From the NCBI GenBank assembly GCA_017519185.1, contig JAFWSX010000006.1, positions 32,084 to 96,083 on the forward strand: 64,000 nt of DNA, written 5' to 3'. Source of the stretch: Bacteroidales bacterium (GTDB lineage: Bacteria > Bacteroidota > Bacteroidia > Bacteroidales > UBA932). The notes beneath the pieces are model-generated. The model worked only from the letters and a program-made list of their open reading frames with translations, searched no databases and was not told the DNA's origin. This document shows positions 1 through 7,669 of this stretch, piece by piece; position 1 is the first letter of the stretch, and each line of letters begins with the position of its first letter. A program made the translations under genes and the position numbers.

Positions 1-224
1 AGGGTCCCGACGGCATCCTTCTGACCGCAGACGACCGCCAGCTCTTCAACTGCGCCGGCGAGGAGATGATTTATTCCGAGTCACGTGAGGTAGACTATCA
101 GGGTGAGGAAGTCGAGGTAAGCGTTTACTTCGCAAGCCCCCAGCCTTTCACCAAGGGCGTCTATACCGTGGATGCATATACCACAGAAGGCAAGATCGGT
201 TCCGCCGACCTGCTTCTCAAGTAA
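1..224 (+). CDS. 3' end of an unidentified protein
   Basis: Only the last 73 codons lie in the window, in the frame that stops with TAA at 222-224. The translated tail has a beta-rich look with alternating hydrophobic residues and ends in TVDAYTTEGKIGSADLLLK. Tails of this kind (a tyrosine-valine strand, then an I-G-x-A/T-x-L strand) close various Bacteroidota exported or coiled-coil proteins, but I cannot name this one. Its stop codon is directly followed, with no spacer, by the TTG start of hemW, so the two are probably cotranscribed and may be translationally coupled. The part that would identify it lies left of the window. Confidence 0.6.
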   Translation, partial: GPDGILLTADDRQLFNCAGEEMIYSESREVDYQGEEVEVSVYFASPQPFTKGVYTVDAYTTEGKIGSADLLLK

Positions 225-1316
225 TTGGCAGGGATATACATACACGTTCCTTTCTGTGCATCTTTCTGCACGTATTGCGGCTTTTATTCAGAGGTTCTGA
301 GAGACAGGTCCTTGTGCCGCAGGTATGTTGCTGCCCTCTGCCGTGAAGCCGAAACGTCCCGCAGTTTCTTTCCTCAAGGAACGCAGATAAAAACAGTATA
401 TTTCGGTGGGGGGACGCCTTCACTGCTGTCTCCATCGGACTTTTCTGAAATCTGTTCAGCACTTGCCGGTTGCTTTGACCTTGGAGCCGTGGAGGAATTC
501 ACCGTAGAGGTCAATCCCGATGACATCTGCCGCAGCGCAGGGGAGGATCTTCTGCGTGCCTACCGTGAATGCGGCGTGAACCGCGTGAGCGTCGGGGTTC
601 AGTCTTTCCACAATGAGCATTTGAAGTGGATGAACCGTCGGCACGACGCTTCTGAAGCTGCACGTGCTGTGAATATTCTTACAGACAATTTCGGTAATGT
701 ATCGCTCGATCTCATTTTCGGCTATACGGGTCTGACCGACGGGGAATGGGAGCAGGATATCCGCAAGGCCTCAGAACTTGGCGTGCAACATATCTCCGCC
801 TATCAGATGAGTCTCGATCCGGGCAGCATGCTCAGCAAGCTTGCCGACAAGGGACGATACAGAGAGCCCGACGAAGACGTGTGCCGCAGGCAGTATTTCC
901 TGCTTCAGGATATCCTTGAAGATTCCGGATTCGAGCAGTATGAGATTTCGAATTTCTGCCGTCCGGGATTCTTTTCCCGACACAATAGCGCATACTGGAA
1001 CAGGGAACCTTATCTTGGCCTGGGACCAGGAGCGCACTCATTCGACGGAGACCGCCACCGCAGCTGGAATGCCGACGATCTGAGCCGTTGGCTGGAATGT
1101 GCGCCTAAAGAGGGGGAGACCCTTAACGATGCGGATATATACAATGAAAAGGTTATGCTTGGGCTGAGAACCTCCGCCGGCGTGGATGCCGCTTTACTGG
1201 GAGATTCAGCTGGGCACAACCTTTCATTCGATGCCGCTACCGGCCGCTATTCTATAGGCCGGCGTGACAGATTCGTCTCGGACACAATCATCCGGGACTT
1301 CCTTAAGACAGATTAG
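225..1316 (+). CDS. hemW: HemW-like radical SAM heme chaperone
   Basis: Radical SAM protein of the HemN/HemW family, 363 residues, the family's usual short form. The iron-sulfur motif C-x3-C-x2-C is at residues 11, 15 and 18 (HVPFCASFCTYCGFYS) and the SAM-binding GGGTPS motif is near 61-66. HemW binds heme and delivers it to respiratory proteins; it is often misannotated as oxygen-independent coproporphyrinogen oxidase. The start is TTG at 225-227, abutting the stop of the previous gene; this gives MAGIYIHVPFC, the normal family beginning, and no ATG fits as well. Its stop overlaps the stop of the convergent sdhC by four bases. A heme-dependent cytochrome b subunit as neighbour fits the role, but that link is inference. 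Confidence 0.9.
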   Translation: MAGIYIHVPFCASFCTYCGFYSEVLRDRSLCRRYVAALCREAETSRSFFPQGTQIKTVYFGGGTPSLLSPSDFSEICSALAGCFDLGAVEEFTVEVNPDDICRSAGEDLLRAYRECGVNRVSVGVQSFHNEHLKWMNRRHDASEAARAVNILTDNFGNVSLDLIFGYTGLTDGEWEQDIRKASELGVQHISAYQMSLDPGSMLSKLADKGRYREPDEDVCRRQYFLLQDILEDSGFEQYEISNFCRPGFFSRHNSAYWNREPYLGLGPGAHSFDGDRHRSWNADDLSRWLECAPKEGETLNDADIYNEKVMLGLRTSAGVDAALLGDSAGHNLSFDAATGRYSIGRRDRFVSDTIIRDFLKTD

Positions 1317-1975
1317 AACAATCCGTGAGCCCTGCAGCAAGCAGCGATGGCAGTGATTGCAAAACCGCCCATAAGGATGGTGACGTACACGATGCCGATC
1401 ACCTTGAGCCTCTTGAGCCATTTGTCGTTGTTCCATCCGATGGTCTGGAGTGCGCTCCAGAAGCCGTGGCTGAGGTGCAGCCAGATGGCCACGAACCAAA
1501 TCAGGTAGAGGATGGTGATTCCGATGCTGCCGAAAGTCTGGCTGAGCAGCATGTTCGGATCGGCAGCCTCACCTCCCTTGAATTCCTGAAGCTGCATGTC
1601 AGCCCAGAAGTGGGTGAGGTGGATGGCCAAGCCAAGCAGCACGATAGCACCGAGATAAATCATGTTCTTGGAAGCCCAAGAGTCGGCCTGGGTCTTTGTG
1701 GCTACTTCATACCTCTTGAGACCGCCGCGAGACTTGAGATTGCTAGCGGAGAGGATGAAAGCGTAAATGATATGGATCACAAAACCGAAAGCCAGGACGG
1801 GAACCATAATGCTAATTACGGGAGTGCCCATAAAGTCGCACACTTTCTGAAAAGCTTCAGCGCTGAATACAGAAGTGAAGTTCAGGACCATGTGCAAAGT
1901 GAGAAAAAGCACGAGGAATAAGCCAGAGATGCTCATTATAAGCTTTTTCCCGATAGAAGATGAAAATATGCTCAT
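1313..1975 (-). CDS. sdhC: Succinate dehydrogenase/fumarate reductase cytochrome b subunit
   Basis: Membrane anchor of the Bacteroidota fumarate reductase/succinate dehydrogenase, 220 residues with about five hydrophobic helices. Histidines fall in helices in contexts typical of b-heme ligands (TLHMVLN, FVIHIIYAF, IHLTHFWAD, HLSHGFW). The start is ATG at 1975 (MSIFSSSIGKK). An upstream in-frame start at 2038 would add 21 residues but places the promoter box at 2008-2015 inside the gene, so I reject it. The family usually sits in an sdhC-sdhA-sdhB operon. Here the gene downstream is hemW on the other strand, so the flavoprotein and iron-sulfur subunits must be encoded elsewhere. Confidence 0.9.
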   Translation of the reverse strand: MSIFSSSIGKKLIMSISGLFLVLFLTLHMVLNFTSVFSAEAFQKVCDFMGTPVISIMVPVLAFGFVIHIIYAFILSASNLKSRGGLKRYEVATKTQADSWASKNMIYLGAIVLLGLAIHLTHFWADMQLQEFKGGEAADPNMLLSQTFGSIGITILYLIWFVAIWLHLSHGFWSALQTIGWNNDKWLKRLKVIGIVYVTILMGGFAITAIAACCRAHGLF

Positions 1976-2007
1976 ACTGCTTGTATTGTTGTTTACTGTC
2001 AAGATTA

Positions 2008-2015
2008 CAAATATA
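2008..2015 (-). promoter_or_regulatory. -7 promoter box of sdhC
   Basis: Minus-strand TATATTTG, a perfect match to the Bacteroidota -7 consensus TAnnTTTG, 32 bases before the ATG at 1975. No good TTTG is seen at the -33 distance. The box decides the sdhC start. Confidence 0.55.
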
Positions 2016-2034
2016 TAAAAATATTTGTGATAAA

Positions 2035-2490
2035 TCACTCTTGACCGCGGTCCCTTTCCCTGCGCATATCCTTGTCCTTTATGCTCTGGCGCTTGTCGAA
2101 CTCGCGTTTTCCGCGTGCCAGCGCTATGTCGAGCTTGGCATAGCCGTTTTCTGCGATGAAAAGTTTCACGGGGACGATGGTCAGGCCTTTTTCCTTGATG
2201 GAGCGGGCGAGCTTGCGCAGCTCCCTCTTGGTGAGCAACAGCTTGCGGTCGCGGCGCGGGTCGTGGCGGTTAAAGCTGCCCCACCAGTATTCTGCCACGT
2301 TCATATTCTTCACGTAGAGCTCCGTACCGGAGAAATAGCAGTAACTGTCGACCAGCGAAGCCTTGCCGGCTCGGATTGACTTGATCTCCGTGCCGCTGAG
2401 GACGATGCCGGCCGTGAAGCGCTCTATGAATTCATATTCGAAAGACGCTTTCTTGTTCTTTATTTCTATTTTACTCTTTGCTTTAGGCAT
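2035..2490 (-). CDS. smpB: SsrA-binding protein SmpB
   Basis: 151-residue partner of tmRNA in trans-translation, which frees ribosomes stalled on broken messages and tags the peptide for proteolysis. The OB-fold core is clear: [12 protein letters not shown] at the N-terminus, [14 protein letters not shown] in the middle, and the basic tail [17 protein letters not shown], which in the family inserts into the ribosomal mRNA channel. Length is normal. It is divergent from miaA with only 39 bases between the starts, and has its own -7 box seven bases upstream of the ATG. No tmRNA gene is visible in this window. Confidence 0.96.
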   Translation of the reverse strand: MPKAKSKIEIKNKKASFEYEFIERFTAGIVLSGTEIKSIRAGKASLVDSYCYFSGTELYVKNMNVAEYWWGSFNRHDPRRDRKLLLTKRELRKLARSIKEKGLTIVPVKLFIAENGYAKLDIALARGKREFDKRQSIKDKDMRRERDRGQE

Positions 2491-2497
2491 GACTCAG

Positions 2498-2505
2498 CAA
2501 ATATA
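2498..2505 (-). promoter_or_regulatory. -7 promoter box of smpB
   Basis: Minus-strand TATATTTG, seven bases upstream of the smpB ATG at 2490. The predicted transcript would have almost no 5' leader. It lies back to back with the miaA box at 2517-2524. Confidence 0.55.
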
Positions 2506-2516
2506 TGATAGTTTTT

Positions 2517-2524
2517 TAAATTTG
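2517..2524 (+). promoter_or_regulatory. -7 promoter box of miaA
   Basis: Plus-strand TAAATTTG matches TAnnTTTG and ends five bases before the miaA ATG at 2530, so transcription would begin at or very near the start codon. Confidence 0.55.
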
Positions 2525-2529
2525 TACTT

Positions 2530-3381
2530 ATGGACTACGACCTGACATGCGTTCTCGGCCCCACGGCCAGCGGAAAGACGAAATTTGCAGTGGCTCTGGC
2601 AAAAGATACCGGGGCCGAGATTCTTTCTGCCGATTCCCGCCAGGTATATCGCGGCATGGACATCGGCACCGGCAAGGACCTTGCCGATTACGACGGAGTG
2701 CCGTACCACCTTATCGACATAGTTCCTGCCGGAACGAAATACGACATCTTCCAATATCAGCGGGATTTTCACAAGGCCTACCGGGACATTGTCTCCCGAG
2801 GCAAGCCGGCCATACTTTGCGGAGGCTCCGGCCTCTACATCGAAGCGGCGACCAGAGGTTACCGCCTGCCCGAAGTGCCGCAGAACCCTGTGCTGCGTGC
2901 AGAACTTGAAAAGCAAAGCGACGAGGAGCTCATCAGCCGGCTGGCTTCTCTCAAGACATTGCACAACTCCACGGACTATGACACCCGCAAACGCCTGATC
3001 CGCGCCCTTGAGATTGCAATCTACGAGCAGGAACATCCTGTGGACCGCTCAGCTTTCCCGCCTCTGAAAACCCGCTACATAGGCCTGGACGTGAGCCGCG
3101 AGGAGCGCAATGCCCGTATAGACGCCCGGCTGGATGCACGTCTGGCCGCTGGGATGGTGGACGAGATTCGCGGCCTGCTAGAGAGCGGAATTGCTCCGGA
3201 GGATCTCATATATTACGGCCTGGAATATAAATTCATCACTCTCTATCTGACAGGAGAACTGTCATACGACGAGATGCACGACAGACTTGCCACGGCGATA
3301 CATCAGTTCGCCAAAAGGCAGATGACCTGGTTCCGCGGAATGGAACGAAGGGGTATCGAGATCGAGTGGGTGAAAGTCTGA
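2530..3381 (+). CDS. miaA: tRNA dimethylallyltransferase MiaA
   Basis: Transfers a dimethylallyl group to N6 of A37 in tRNAs that read UNN codons, the first step to ms2i6A. The P-loop GPTASGKT is at residues 10-17. The SADSRQVYRGMDIGTGK block (33-49) contains the catalytic aspartate D35 and the Q-V-Y tRNA contact. The 283 residues are slightly short of the usual 300 or so. The GTGK-D variant after the DSRQ motif resembles one of two MiaA paralogues found in Bacteroidales, so a second copy may exist elsewhere. The stop codon TGA (3379-3381) touches the stop of the convergent lgt with no bases between. Confidence 0.93.
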   Translation: MDYDLTCVLGPTASGKTKFAVALAKDTGAEILSADSRQVYRGMDIGTGKDLADYDGVPYHLIDIVPAGTKYDIFQYQRDFHKAYRDIVSRGKPAILCGGSGLYIEAATRGYRLPEVPQNPVLRAELEKQSDEELISRLASLKTLHNSTDYDTRKRLIRALEIAIYEQEHPVDRSAFPPLKTRYIGLDVSREERNARIDARLDARLAAGMVDEIRGLLESGIAPEDLIYYGLEYKFITLYLTGELSYDEMHDRLATAIHQFAKRQMTWFRGMERRGIEIEWVKV

Positions 3382-4344
3382 TTACTGGATGCCCATCGCC
3401 TTGCGTTTCGCTGTGCTCATACGCTGCTCCTTCGAAAGGTTCGAGCGATGGTCGTTCTCCTTTGGAGCCTTGGGCTCCTCGTCATATCCGATTCTCAGCA
3501 GCGGCTGCTTATTGCGCAGGCTCAGCACAAGGATGATGATGCCAGCAATGATGAAGGGAATGCTCAGAAGCTGTCCCATATTGAACTGCATTCCCGCTTC
3601 GAAATCCACCTGGTCGTTCTTGATGAATTCGATGAGGAACCGCATACCGAAAAGCACTGTCAGGAATATGCCGAAGATGCTTCCTTTGTAGATTCTGTCT
3701 GTCTTCTTCCAGTAGAGCCAAAGCAGCACGAGGCCGAGGATGAGGTAGCTGAGAGCTTCGTAGATCTGCGTCGGGTGGCAGGCAACTCCGTCGGGCGGAT
3801 AGACGCTGGGGCCATAGAGGTTCACCCATTCCAGCGAGCGCGGGAACTTGAAACCCCAGGGAAGGTCGGTCGGGCCTCCGAAGATCTCGGAGTTGAAAAG
3901 GTTGCCGAGACGGATGAAGCAGCCGGCAAGGGATCCGGCGATGGCAAGCCTGTCAAACACCCACATTGCGTCGAATCCATTCTTGCGTCCGTATCTGTGA
4001 GCATAATAGAAAACGCACAGGATGAGAGCAAGTACTCCTCCGTGGCTGGCAAGACCGCCTTTCCACACTTTGAGTATCTCTATGGGATGAGACAGATAAT
4101 AGCCGGGCTCATAGAAGAGGCAGTGTCCGAGACGAGCTCCGACGATGGTGCCGATGAGCAGGATATAGAGCAGGGGCTCCAGCAATGCAGTGTCGACATT
4201 CTCTCTCTTGTAGAATTTGTAGAACAGCCAGTAGCCGAGCGGGAAGCCGGCCACGAACAGCAGGGAATAGAAACGGAGGGAATAGTTGCCGATCGAGAAA
4301 ATGGCGGGATCGACGTTCCATACTACAGAGAGAAAATCTGACAT
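3382..4344 (-). CDS. lgt: Prolipoprotein diacylglyceryl transferase Lgt
   Basis: Inner-membrane enzyme that adds diacylglycerol from phosphatidylglycerol to the lipobox cysteine of prelipoproteins. The product has 320 residues with about seven hydrophobic segments. Conserved blocks are GARLGHCLFYEP, GGLASHGG and the Lgt signature GCFIRLGNLFNSEIFG. I start it at ATG 4344 (MSDFLSVVWN); an upstream in-frame start at 4401 would extend into the promoter region of the divergent gene. The C-terminal 40 residues are charged (KEQRMSTAKRKAMG) and probably cytoplasmic. The many lipoproteins of the two glycan loci in this window would be its substrates. Confidence 0.95.
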   Translation of the reverse strand: MSDFLSVVWNVDPAIFSIGNYSLRFYSLLFVAGFPLGYWLFYKFYKRENVDTALLEPLLYILLIGTIVGARLGHCLFYEPGYYLSHPIEILKVWKGGLASHGGVLALILCVFYYAHRYGRKNGFDAMWVFDRLAIAGSLAGCFIRLGNLFNSEIFGGPTDLPWGFKFPRSLEWVNLYGPSVYPPDGVACHPTQIYEALSYLILGLVLLWLYWKKTDRIYKGSIFGIFLTVLFGMRFLIEFIKNDQVDFEAGMQFNMGQLLSIPFIIAGIIILVLSLRNKQPLLRIGYDEEPKAPKENDHRSNLSKEQRMSTAKRKAMGIQ

Positions 4345-4355
4345 ATGCGAGTTGT

Positions 4356-4388
4356 TTTGACAAAAGTAACACATTATTCTTAATTTTG
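4356..4388 (+). promoter_or_regulatory. Complete Bacteroidota promoter of the methyltransferase gene
   Basis: TTTG at 4356-4359, 21 bases, then TAATTTTG at 4381-4388: both elements of the -33/-7 consensus with standard spacing. The box ends five bases before the ATG at 4394, so the message should be leaderless or nearly so. It also excludes the in-frame GTG at 4388, which overlaps the box. Confidence 0.65.
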
Positions 4389-4393
4389 TGACG

Positions 4394-5329
4394 ATGAACA
4401 TCGAACAGCCATCAGCACAGTGGAAGGACTATGAGCTCCTCGACTCCGGCGCATTCTCCAAGCTGGAGCGTTTCGGAAAGTATGTCACAATCCGTCCGGA
4501 ACCCAAGGCTCTCTGGGACAAGAGCCTCCCGGATGCAGAGTGGAAGCGCCTCGCGCAGACCGAATTCAAACCCGGCGCCGGTTTCGGCAAGGCGGGCAAG
4601 GAGGACAGCGGCACCTGGGCTATGCTTGGCAAGATGCCCGAACAGTGGGTCATCAAGTATGATGGTACTCCGCAGGGTCCCAAGTTCAATCTCCGTCTCG
4701 GACTGACATCCTTCAAGCACGTGGGTGTTTTCCCGGAGCAGGCTCCCAACTGGGAGTTCATCTACTCCAACACTTCCCGTCTCGTGAAGGAAGCTGCTGC
4801 GGCGAAAAAGCCTGTCCCCAAGGTTTTGAATCTTTTCGCCTATACCGGAGCTGCGTCACTCGCAGCCCGCGTGGCCGGTGCTGACGTGACCCATCTTGAT
4901 TCCGTCAGGCAGGTGGTGACCTGGGCGAAGGGCAATATGGAGCTCAGCCGCAGCAACGACATCCGCTGGGTGGTGGAGGATGCCCTGAAGTTCGTCAAGC
5001 GCGAAGCCCGTCGCGGCAATACCTACCAGGGTCTCATCCTTGACCCTCCTGCCTATGGCCACGGCCCCAACGGGGAAAAATGGAAACTCGACGAATGTCT
5101 TTTCGAGATGCTCAGGGAATGCTCGGCTATACTCTCTCCGAAAGACAGCTTCATGGTGCTGAACCTTTATTCAAACGGCTATTCTGCAGTATTGGCCGAT
5201 ACAGTGGTGCGCAGGGCGTTCTCCGGCCTGCTCAGTGAAGGCAGCCTGCTCAGCTACGGCGAACTGGTGCTCCGCGACCGCTTTGACAAGGCGTTGCCGC
5301 TGAGCGTATTCTCCCGTCTTGTCCTTTAA
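4394..5329 (+). CDS. Class I SAM-dependent RNA methyltransferase, RlmI-like
   Basis: 311-residue Rossmann-fold methyltransferase (Methyltrans_SAM family, related to RlmI/RlmK). The SAM motif VLNLFAYTGAASLAA is near residues 140-155, and the post-motif LILDPPAYGHGPNG carries the D-P-P-x-Y/F signature of rRNA base methylation. It lacks the separate PUA domain seen in RlmI, so the substrate is uncertain; 23S rRNA is likely. The ATG at 4394 is preferred over a GTG at 4388 because the latter lies inside the promoter box. It converges on the GH20 gene with three bases between stops. Confidence 0.85.
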   Translation: MNIEQPSAQWKDYELLDSGAFSKLERFGKYVTIRPEPKALWDKSLPDAEWKRLAQTEFKPGAGFGKAGKEDSGTWAMLGKMPEQWVIKYDGTPQGPKFNLRLGLTSFKHVGVFPEQAPNWEFIYSNTSRLVKEAAAAKKPVPKVLNLFAYTGAASLAARVAGADVTHLDSVRQVVTWAKGNMELSRSNDIRWVVEDALKFVKREARRGNTYQGLILDPPAYGHGPNGEKWKLDECLFEMLRECSAILSPKDSFMVLNLYSNGYSAVLADTVVRRAFSGLLSEGSLLSYGELVLRDRFDKALPLSVFSRLVL

Positions 5330-5332
5330 TAT

Positions 5333-7660
5333 CTAAAGAGCCCTGAAGAATGCGTTGTCAGGGATGTTTCTGAATGAAGTGTCATCCTTGGCTCGCAATG
5401 CTATGGCGGCACTGTCCCAGTTTGAAGGGACTCCGCCCAGGATGTGTCCCAGGAAGACAATCTTCACCTGATGAAGCCCGCCTTCGAGCACAAGGCAGTT
5501 GTCGCGGCGGCTGTAGCGCTTGACTTCGTTATTGTTGTCAATGACCAGTTTGCCGTCTATCCAAACTTCATCGTTGTTAGATGAGATGTAGTATACATCG
5601 GTGGAGTCGATGCGTACGAAGCCCTCGGCTACTGCGGCATATTGCTCCACAGTACGCATATGTGCGTCAGTGGCAGACTGGGCACTGATTTCTCTCAGCT
5701 TCGTGATGTCCTTGGGAGTCCAGACCCTGTCTGCTGCGAAAAGTTCTTCGGTGTTGAAGAATTCTCCGGGAGTGGTTGACATTGCCAGACCCTGCACAAG
5801 CGGCCTTGTGGGCTTGACTGCAGGCATCGGGTCCATCTTGACGATGTTGATGGTGCGCACGGTGCTCATCTGGCCGGTGGGAAGGACGGAGCGGATCTTG
5901 AGTGTGGCGTTATCGGTGAACTGGAGAGAGGCAGTGTACTTGCGGCTGTATGCAGTCGGTTCCTTGCCGTTGAGGGTGTAGACCATCTTCACCGGCCTGG
6001 TGGTCTTGAAGGTGACAGCGGTGCTGTCGGTGAAAGCCACGGTGTTGCACGATCCGTAAGGCTGCTCGGGCAGCGGGATGTGGTAATTGATGTGATGCAT
6101 GTCCAGGCGGATGTGGGCATTGTCGAGCCTGTGCAGGAAATCATTCCAGTCTTTGTTGTCGGGCTGGCTCCAGGCAATCTCGCTGACAGCTACGGCACGG
6201 GGATAAGTGCGGTATTCGGCTACAGAATCGGTGTAGAAATACTCAGACCAGTTGTTGCACTGCACACCGAGGATATAGTCCTGAAGACCGAGTGAATCGA
6301 CCTCTGCAGGAACAGGGTCATAGGCATATACCCTCTCCATCGTGAAGTAGTTCCCGATGCCCACAGGCTCTATCTTGCGGTCACCCTGGTAATAGTCGAG
6401 GTACATTCCATCGCTGGAAGGTGTCATTATCACCTGATGGCCGTGTTCTGCTCCGGTTATGCCTCCTTGAAGACCTCTCCACGACATTACGATGGCAGAC
6501 GGGTCGATGTTTCCCTCAAGTATCTCGTCCCATCCTATGATTCGTTTGCCCTTGCCGTTGAGGTATTTCTCGATGCGGCGCACCACATAGCTCTGAAGCC
6601 TGTCTTCGTTGGTGTATACGCTCTCGTCGCCTGCAAGCCGCTCGCTGCGGATCCGCTGCTGGCACAGAGGGCATTTCTCCCACATTTCCCTGGGGCTTTC
6701 GTCGCCTCCGATATGGAACATCTCGCAGGGGAATATTTCGACCATCTCGTCGATGACGTCCTCGAGGAATTCGAATGTGCTTTCCTTGCCGGGGCACATA
6801 ACGATGTTTTCGACTCCCCATACCTGACGGGGAGTGTACTGCTCCCCGCTGCAGCTGAGCCAGGGATAGGCGGCGATGGCCACCATTTCGTGTCCGGGAA
6901 TCTCAAGTTCGGGAATGACCTCTATGTGCCTTTCGGCAGCATAGGCGACGATGTCGCGCAGTTCTTCCTGGGTATAGTAGGGGCCGAAACTAGTGAGCTT
7001 GGGATATTTCTTGATCTCGATGCGCCATCCCTGGTCTTCTGTGAGATGGAAATGCAGCTTGTTGTACTTGAACATCGCCATCACGTCGATCTGCTTCTTC
7101 ACCCAGGCAGCATCGCGCCAGTGACGGCAGGGGTCTATATGCATTCCGCGGTAGTGGAAGCGTGGCGCATCCTTGATGTTCACAGCCGGGACAGAAAGAT
7201 CTATGTTCCGCAGCACACGGTCGCTCTGGGTTTCGGGAGGCAGCAGCTGAAGGAGGGTCTGCATTCCATAAAAAAGACCGTCACTGTCGCTGGCTTTCAC
7301 GAGCACTGTGTTGCTGCCTGCATCGAGAGTATATCCTTCCTTGGGGATGCCGCAGGCCGGGTCTATTTCGAATAATATGGCATTTGCGCTTGCCTCATCT
7401 CCGGAAACGGTCAGGACCTTTCCGGTGGAAGCCGCGATCTTTCCGGCGAAGAATCCGGCAGTGGCCCGCTCGTCATCGGAGCGTGCGACCAGCCTCGTCG
7501 AAGCATCGATCCTGAACGGATCGCCTTCTTTCACTTCAATGGAAGAAGGAGCCGGGATTATACTTATTTCTCCTGTGCTGCCGCTTTTGCAGGCGCAAAG
7601 GATTGCCGTGGCGCAGACCAAGGCTGCGGCCAGTGTCGGATTCTGCCGAAAGAATTTCAT
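5333..7660 (-). CDS. GH20 beta-N-acetylhexosaminidase lipoprotein
   Basis: 775-residue exported enzyme removing terminal beta-GlcNAc or beta-GalNAc. It has a signal peptide with lipobox cysteine C24 (AILCAC), a GH20b N-domain at about 30-155 and a catalytic barrel at about 165-510. The Asp-Glu pair of substrate-assisted catalysis is at 320-321 (HIGGDE). A chitobiase-type C-domain follows (about 540-605), then a PA14-like beta domain at about 620-765 (YYISSNNDEVWIDGKLV). It is the last gene of a three-gene minus-strand operon, nine bases after the GH43 gene. With GH43 and the repeat lipoprotein it suggests attack on a mixed host or plant glycan; the actual substrate is unknown. Confidence 0.93.
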   Translation of the reverse strand: MKFFRQNPTLAAALVCATAILCACKSGSTGEISIIPAPSSIEVKEGDPFRIDASTRLVARSDDERATAGFFAGKIAASTGKVLTVSGDEASANAILFEIDPACGIPKEGYTLDAGSNTVLVKASDSDGLFYGMQTLLQLLPPETQSDRVLRNIDLSVPAVNIKDAPRFHYRGMHIDPCRHWRDAAWVKKQIDVMAMFKYNKLHFHLTEDQGWRIEIKKYPKLTSFGPYYTQEELRDIVAYAAERHIEVIPELEIPGHEMVAIAAYPWLSCSGEQYTPRQVWGVENIVMCPGKESTFEFLEDVIDEMVEIFPCEMFHIGGDESPREMWEKCPLCQQRIRSERLAGDESVYTNEDRLQSYVVRRIEKYLNGKGKRIIGWDEILEGNIDPSAIVMSWRGLQGGITGAEHGHQVIMTPSSDGMYLDYYQGDRKIEPVGIGNYFTMERVYAYDPVPAEVDSLGLQDYILGVQCNNWSEYFYTDSVAEYRTYPRAVAVSEIAWSQPDNKDWNDFLHRLDNAHIRLDMHHINYHIPLPEQPYGSCNTVAFTDSTAVTFKTTRPVKMVYTLNGKEPTAYSRKYTASLQFTDNATLKIRSVLPTGQMSTVRTINIVKMDPMPAVKPTRPLVQGLAMSTTPGEFFNTEELFAADRVWTPKDITKLREISAQSATDAHMRTVEQYAAVAEGFVRIDSTDVYYISSNNDEVWIDGKLVIDNNNEVKRYSRRDNCLVLEGGLHQVKIVFLGHILGGVPSNWDSAAIALRAKDDTSFRNIPDNAFFRAL

Positions 7661-7669
7661 TATATCTTG

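Noticed and set aside
1976..2038. N-terminal extension of sdhC
   Set aside because: It would put the promoter box inside the gene and adds an asparagine-rich stretch not seen in the family.
6437..7375. Open frame of about 310 codons antisense to the GH20 gene
   Set aside because: No start context, no recognisable domain, and full overlap with a well-supported enzyme gene.
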